From Clostridia bacterium (GTDB lineage: Bacteria > Bacillota > Clostridia > UMGS1810), in contig JAGATB010000014.1 of the NCBI GenBank assembly GCA_017621495.1, positions 1 to 64,000 of the forward strand: a stretch of 64,000 bases of DNA, read 5' to 3'. Position 1 is the stretch's first letter, and each line of letters begins with the position of its first letter. The translations under genes were made by a program, and so were the position numbers. The notes under the pieces are model-generated. The model did no database searches, was not told the DNA's origin, and saw only the letters and a list, made by a program, of their open reading frames with translations. Below are positions 60,518 through 64,000 of this stretch, piece after piece.

Positions 60518-61100
60518 GGCGGCTTCCCTCCAATTTCTTCTTTAATAATTTGTGATTACTTGTATTGTATAAATCACAAAGGCGGATTAAATCTCCTTTA
60601 TTCAGATTATCAAACTCACTTGAATCAATTCTTAAATCTTCAAAAAGTAATTCCTCAAGCGCCTTAACGCTTCCTACCGGAGATATTGTATAAATTTTAT
60701 CACATATTGCTTTTTCGGGGGTTGCTATCCGATAAACATAGTCACCTTCTGTAAGCACCTGTATTCCAAACGGATAGGCTCTTAATGGCACATCTTGATA
60801 TGAAAAAATTCCAAATGTGTTTTCATAGTTTTTTTTCTTCTTTTTGTCACAAGTTGCGCTTGTAAACGTATAAACAGCTTCCGGAATAAGGCCATATCGA
60901 GAAAGCGCATAATCAAAGGATAAATATGAGGGTCCATAAATAACCGGTGCCAGGCAATATCCCGGCGTGTTTCTGTCGGTTTCATAAACACCCCTTGTCA
61001 ATTTAAATATTTCGCCTTCTTTACACATGCGGGAAATTTTGCCGGCAGGATCCTGATAATTTTTCAGCTTCTCCTTTAACATTGCCGTCGTTAAAATCAT
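60510..61100 (-). CDS. AbiEi-type antitoxin
   Basis: A 196-residue protein. The N-terminal winged helix (about 1-60) with F-K-L-T-R-G-V-Y-E-T binds DNA in this family. The C-terminal A-T-P-E-K-A-I-C-D-K-I block is the conserved AbiEi signature. AbiEi proteins repress the operon and neutralise the AbiEii toxin. The ATG at 61100 has AGAGGTG six bases upstream; a GTG three codons earlier overlaps that SD. Promoter at 61121-61149. Confidence 0.88.
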   Translation of the reverse strand: MILTTAMLKEKLKNYQDPAGKISRMCKEGEIFKLTRGVYETDRNTPGYCLAPVIYGPSYLSFDYALSRYGLIPEAVYTFTSATCDKKKKKNYENTFGIFSYQDVPLRAYPFGIQVLTEGDYVYRIATPEKAICDKIYTISPVGSVKALEELLFEDLRIDSSEFDNLNKGDLIRLCDLYNTSNHKLLKKKLEGSRRG

Positions 61101-61120
61101 TATTTTCACCTCTTAATTGT

Positions 61121-61149
61121 ATTATATACCATTTAGCGGAGAAAATCAA
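61121..61149 (-). promoter_or_regulatory. Promoter of the AbiE pair
   Basis: On the minus strand TTGATT, 17 bases, TATAAT, about 20 bases before the antitoxin start. Confidence 0.8.
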
Positions 61150-61189
61150 GCATTTTACAATGTTTTTGGAAAAAATTATTACCATAAAC

Positions 61190-61217
61190 AAGAAAAAGCC
61201 GTCACTTTGGTGACGGC
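61190..61217 (-). terminator. Terminator of the RibD-like/chimera operon
   Basis: GCCGTCAC (61198-61205) pairs with GTGACGGC (61210-61217). On the minus strand TTTTTCTTG follows. Confidence 0.88.
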
Positions 61218-61231
61218 AGGAGTTGGCGGAA

Positions 61232-61600
61232 TTATTTTGCGTTTTGTTTGACGGTGCGAATGGAAGAAATGAGCAATATTCTTATAGTGGAACATATTTT
61301 GTTGATATTTTTATATTTGGTTTCATCAATATAATCTGTTTTATACAGCATTTCAAGCCATTTCCCTGTTTCGCTTGCTTCTTTTAAAGCGATTTCCAAT
61401 TTCACAATAAAATCAGCTCTGCTATGACCATATTTGCTTTCGGCAATATTGGCGCATACACTTGTAGCACTTCTTCCGATTTGATTTGAAATGATATTTT
61501 CCTTTATGTCACGAAGTTCATATTCAACTTTGTTGTCATCAAGCCACCTCAATGCCTTCTGACAGGTTGTACACTTCGGGTAACAAATAAATTTAATCAT
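61232..61600 (-). CDS. ArsC/Spx-like fragment fused to a four-helix-bundle protein fragment
   Basis: A 122-residue chimera. Residues 1-35 (Y-P-K-C-T-T-C-Q-K-A) are the start of an ArsC/Spx-family thioredoxin-like protein. From about residue 37 the sequence becomes the C-terminal two-thirds of a four-helix-bundle (23S rRNA intervening-sequence type) protein: Q-I-G-R-S-A-T-S-V-C-A-N-I-A-E. Both partners are truncated at the junction and the reading frame is intact. It looks like a deletion between two neighbouring genes. It overlaps the RibD-like gene by eight bases. Function is doubtful. Confidence 0.75.
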   Translation of the reverse strand: MIKFICYPKCTTCQKALRWLDDNKVEYELRDIKENIISNQIGRSATSVCANIAESKYGHSRADFIVKLEIALKEASETGKWLEMLYKTDYIDETKYKNINKICSTIRILLISSIRTVKQNAK

Positions 61601-62321
61601 GATTCTTCTCCAATCTTTTATAATTCATCCAAACAACGTTATTTTCATATTTCTTTATTTCATTCAGCGTATAATCTGATATTTTGCTTTCCATAAACAG
61701 TGGCTTATCTTCCGAACCTGCAATTATTGGAGCCACAACAAGGCTTAACTCGTCAATCATATCTGCTCTTTCAAAATATCCGTTAACAACACTTCCTCCC
61801 TCAAGAAGGAGATTGTTAATCCCCATAATATTTTTGAGCTTGAACAATGCCAATTCAACATCAATTTCAGATTCTCCGGCAAAAATATATGGTATTTCCA
61901 TTGATTCAAGATAACCTAAATATCGAGGGTCAACCTGCTCGGTCAATACTTCGATTATTTGTGCATCTCCGTAGCCGGGGTCTTCATCCACAATTTTATT
62001 ACTTTTCCATCCGAGCTTTCCCTTTGGGTCGAAAGCAACAGCATAGAAGCTGGACATATATTCAGCATCTAAAATGAAATCCATCTTTAAATCCATATCA
62101 TGCTTTACAGGTTCGTATTGTGAAAGGTCGGGATACCAGCCATTTGTAAAGCTTCCCTCCATAGTAACCCTTCCGCAAATAAATCCTTCGGCTTTGTAAT
62201 TTCTATTTATTTCATAGTATATATCCGTGGCTTTTTCGCATTCAGGACGATATAAGAAATCTCCTGTAACCTTGCCATCGATAGACATAACCATATGACA
62301 AACTATATGTGGTCGGTTCAC
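61593..62321 (-). CDS. RibD C-terminal-like reductase
   Basis: A 242-residue protein of the dihydrofolate reductase-like RibD C-terminal family: S-I-D-G-K-V-T-G-D-F near the start, G-R-V-T-M-E-G and L-L-L-E-G-G-S-V-V-N-G further on. The fold binds NADPH; stand-alone members occur widely and their substrates are mostly unknown. No riboflavin genes are adjacent. The GTG at 62321 is preferred to the ATG at 62327 because GGAGGG directly abuts the ATG, leaving no spacing. Promoter at 62343-62371. Confidence 0.85.
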   Translation of the reverse strand: MNRPHIVCHMVMSIDGKVTGDFLYRPECEKATDIYYEINRNYKAEGFICGRVTMEGSFTNGWYPDLSQYEPVKHDMDLKMDFILDAEYMSSFYAVAFDPKGKLGWKSNKIVDEDPGYGDAQIIEVLTEQVDPRYLGYLESMEIPYIFAGESEIDVELALFKLKNIMGINNLLLEGGSVVNGYFERADMIDELSLVVAPIIAGSEDKPLFMESKISDYTLNEIKKYENNVVWMNYKRLEKNHD

Positions 62322-62342
62322 AAGCATCCCTCCAATGCTATA

Positions 62343-62371
62343 ATTATATCACAATTGAGTGTAGAAAACAA
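62343..62371 (-). promoter_or_regulatory. Promoter of the RibD-like gene
   Basis: On the minus strand TTGTTT, 17 bases, TATAAT with an extended -10 (TGATATAAT). Confidence 0.65.
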
Positions 62372-62552
62372 TTCATTTGAACCTTTTTCTCCCATTTGCA
62401 TATAAACTTTTTTTCTGAAAGCATTGTCTACATTTTCATAAAAATCAACTACATTTTGGTTTGTTCTATTTTGTAGACATAACCTCTTTTTTCAAAATAA
62501 TACTCCTATTTTCTGCATATAATAAATTAAACTTTCAACCAACAAAGTTTAC
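62372..62552. other. AT-rich intergenic stretch
   Basis: About 180 bases with no credible gene and no strong hairpin. A partial operator-like TTTCAACCAAC occurs at 62533-62543, ahead of the Fic operators. Confidence 0.4.
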
Positions 62553-62633
62553 ATTCGACCAATATTTAAGCATTATTGGTCGAATATTTATCCAAATGCA
62601 TTGACATTCGACCAATTTTATGATATAATTGGT
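62553..62633. promoter_or_regulatory. Repeated operator of the Fic gene
   Basis: ATTCGACCAAT at 62553-62563, its inverse ATTGGTCGAAT at 62575-62585, ATTCGACCAAT again at 62606-62616, and a partial inverse ATTGGT at 62628-62633. The third copy exactly fills the start of the spacer between the -35 and -10. Protein binding there would block transcription. Confidence 0.75.
62601..62629 (+). promoter_or_regulatory. Promoter of the Fic gene
   Basis: TTGACA, 17 bases, TATAAT: full consensus, 28 bases before the ATG. Confidence 0.9.
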
Positions 62634-62656
62634 TGCAAAGAAGGGTGGTTGATTGA

Positions 62657-63703
62657 ATGAGAGCCTTTAACTACGATAATTTACGAAATATCTCCTGGGA
62701 TAGTGAAATTCTTGGACTCGTTGCACAGATACACGAATACAAAGGACGGCAGGAACTGTTTTTAAGACAAAAGCCTGCAGTACTTGACCGATTGGTTAAA
62801 ATCGCAAAGGTACAAAGCACCGAAGCATCCAACAAAATCGAGGGCATTGTTACCACAAGCACAAGAGTCAAACAGCTGTGTGATGACAAAACCACTCCCC
62901 GTAACCGCGATGAGGAAGAAATCATGGGGTATCGTGATGTGCTGAATACAATCCACGAAAGCTATGAATATATTCCTTTGAAGTCATCTTATATTTTACA
63001 ACTGCATCGTGACCTTTATCAGTATTCCGACAAATCCATCGGTGGCAGATTTAAAACAACACAAAACTACGTTGCTGAAACACGTCCCGACGGAACGCAG
63101 CTGGTTCGGTTTATGCCCCTTGAGCCATACGAAACACCTGAAGCCATTGATGCAATATGCGACAGCTTCAACCGTGCAATTGACGGATGTGTCATAGACC
63201 CTCTGGTGCTGATTCCTATTTTCATAAATGACTTTCTCTGTATTCACCCCTTCAATGACGGCAACGGCAGAATGTCAAGGCTTCTGACTACTTTACTTCT
63301 TTACCGCTGTGGTTATGTTGTAGGAAAATACATCAGTATAGAAAGTAAAATTGAACGTACCAAGCAAAAGTATTATGGTGTGCTTGAACGTTCAGGGAGT
63401 GGCTGGCACGAAGGAAAAAATAACCCCGGTGATTTTATCAAATATATTCTCGGAATTATTCTTTCAGCTTATCGCGATTTTGAAGAGCGTGTAGATATCC
63501 TTGATGAAAAGCTTCCGGCTGTCGATCTGGTTCGCAAAGCTATCCTTTCAAAAATCGGCAAGTTCACAAAGAGCGATATTGAGGAGCTTGTGCCTTCGGT
63601 CAAGAAAACCTCAATCGGTAATTCACTCAAAACACTTGTTGAGGAAGGATTTATCGAACGCCACGGCCGGGGCAAAAATACATTTTATACACGGAACCAA
63701 TAA
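62657..63703 (+). CDS. Fic-family protein with inhibitory motif and winged helix
   Basis: A 348-residue protein. An N-terminal Fic_N region holds the inhibitory helix S58-x-x-x-E62-G63 (class II). The catalytic loop H197-P-F-N-D-G-N-G-R-M-S-R is complete. Fic enzymes transfer AMP or other nucleotides to target proteins. Residues about 290-345 look like a winged-helix DNA-binding domain, so the protein may repress its own gene at the repeated ATTCGACCAAT sites. No separate antitoxin is seen. The SD is AAGGGTGG. Confidence 0.92.
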   Translation: MRAFNYDNLRNISWDSEILGLVAQIHEYKGRQELFLRQKPAVLDRLVKIAKVQSTEASNKIEGIVTTSTRVKQLCDDKTTPRNRDEEEIMGYRDVLNTIHESYEYIPLKSSYILQLHRDLYQYSDKSIGGRFKTTQNYVAETRPDGTQLVRFMPLEPYETPEAIDAICDSFNRAIDGCVIDPLVLIPIFINDFLCIHPFNDGNGRMSRLLTTLLLYRCGYVVGKYISIESKIERTKQKYYGVLERSGSGWHEGKNNPGDFIKYILGIILSAYRDFEERVDILDEKLPAVDLVRKAILSKIGKFTKSDIEELVPSVKKTSIGNSLKTLVEEGFIERHGRGKNTFYTRNQ

Positions 63704-63710
63704 TATTTCC

Positions 63711-63744
63711 GCAGTACGGATTGCAAATTTTCCGTACTGCTTTT
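63711..63744 (+). terminator. Terminator after the Fic gene
   Basis: A perfect 10-bp stem (63711-63720 / 63731-63740) followed by TTTT. Confidence 0.85.
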
Positions 63745-63825
63745 ATTAATAACATGCCAATAATAAGTAAAAGCAAATTAAATGAAATCTTCATTAAAAA
63801 CGGAAACATTGAGATATTTTTATTT

Positions 63826-63905
63826 AAGTGATATTCCATCTTCGATGGAGTGATATTTTTGATAAATCAAAAGTGATATTGAAACCTTACGGTTTCAGTG
63901 ATATT
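63826..63905. repeat. GTGATATT repeat array separated by hairpins
   Basis: Four direct copies of AGTGATATT begin at 63827, 63849, 63872 and 63897. Each gap is a small perfect inverted repeat: CCATC-TTC-GATGG (63836-63848), TTTGAT-AA-ATCAAA (63858-63871), GAAACC-TTAC-GGTTTC (63881-63896). The spacing is 22-25 bases. The flanking 63741-63825 stretch holds no gene. Confidence 0.8.
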
Positions 63906-63994
63906 ATATTTGCCATTAAACTGTGCGAAGCACAATATAACTTGCCGTAGGCGCCCTGAGCGAAGCGAGGAAGTGCCCTTGGGGTGCAAATATA
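63905..63994. repeat. Inverted repeat enclosing GC-rich stretch
   Basis: TATATTTGC (63905-63913) and GCAAATATA (63986-63994) enclose about 72 bases that include TGTGC-GAA-GCACA (63922-63934). Together with the adjacent repeat array it looks like the end of a larger element running out of the window. Confidence 0.55.
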
Positions 63995-64000
63995 ACTGAA

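Noticed and set aside
63826-63905. CRISPR array
   Set aside because: The repeats are only 8-9 bases and the spacers are palindromic; no cas genes are present.

Overview
The window reads as chromosomal DNA of a low-to-medium GC Gram-positive anaerobe of the class Clostridia (Bacillota). Evidence: strong Shine-Dalgarno sites, frequent TTG/GTG starts, consensus sigma-A promoters, a T-box leader, several S-layer-homology (SLH) proteins, copper-amine-oxidase N-domain (stalk-type) proteins, a flavodiiron protein with rubredoxin, and YesM/YesN-type carbohydrate regulation. A gut or fibre-degrading Clostridium relative is likely; the genus cannot be fixed from this sequence alone.

Layout. 1-343: 3' part of a 5S rRNA with its terminator, then a GC-rich hairpin-forming insert flanked by a second copy of the terminator. 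334-5313 (minus): tight operon yifB, TPR protein, truncated LarC-like protein, RluA-type pseudouridine synthase, EamA transporter. 5.5-8.4 kb: secreted stalk-domain protein, lipoprotein, D-lactate dehydrogenase. 8.6-12.3 kb: de novo NAD synthesis, nadA divergent from nadB-nadC-niaR, with a long inverted repeat between the promoters. 12.4-13.8 kb: flavodiiron protein and rubredoxin. 14.1-18.4 kb: giant SLH surface protein with eight C-terminal helical repeats. 18.5-20.9 kb: acyl-CoA synthetase and an ECF transporter S component.

20.9-47.3 kb is the showpiece: a Gram-positive polysaccharide-utilisation locus. Two divergent operons share a regulatory region near 30.9 kb. Leftward: two ABC permeases, an FAD oxidoreductase and two SLH-anchored proteins with sugar-binding-like modules. 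Rightward: a lipoprotein solute-binding protein, two secreted proteins sharing an unfamiliar glycosidase-like domain, a GH94-type phosphorylase and a GH28-like beta-helix enzyme. A YesM/YesN-type two-component system and a second, paralogous FAD oxidoreductase follow. The proposed flow is surface capture and cleavage, import by the ABC system (its ATPase is elsewhere), then phosphorolysis, hydrolysis and redox steps in the cytoplasm.

47.4-49.6 kb: DAHP synthase and prephenate dehydrogenase behind a 20-codon leader peptide with a run of Tyr codons and an attenuator. 49.6-52.3 kb: a T-box leader controlling an HTH-cupin-acyl-CoA synthetase fusion. 52.4-53.2 kb: a DUF1874 (viral ring-nuclease/YddF-like) gene, then a promoter-driven rod-shaped RNA resembling 6S RNA. 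53.4-58.3 kb (minus): tgt-yajC-TIGR04086-hypothetical-secD-secF. 58.4-59.6 kb: a remarkable Cys/Asp/Glu-rich membrane protein. 59.6-64 kb looks accessory: AbiE-type toxin-antitoxin pair, an ArsC/four-helix-bundle chimeric gene beside a RibD-like reductase, a Fic protein with repeated operators in its promoter, and a terminal array of GTGATATT repeats separated by hairpins.
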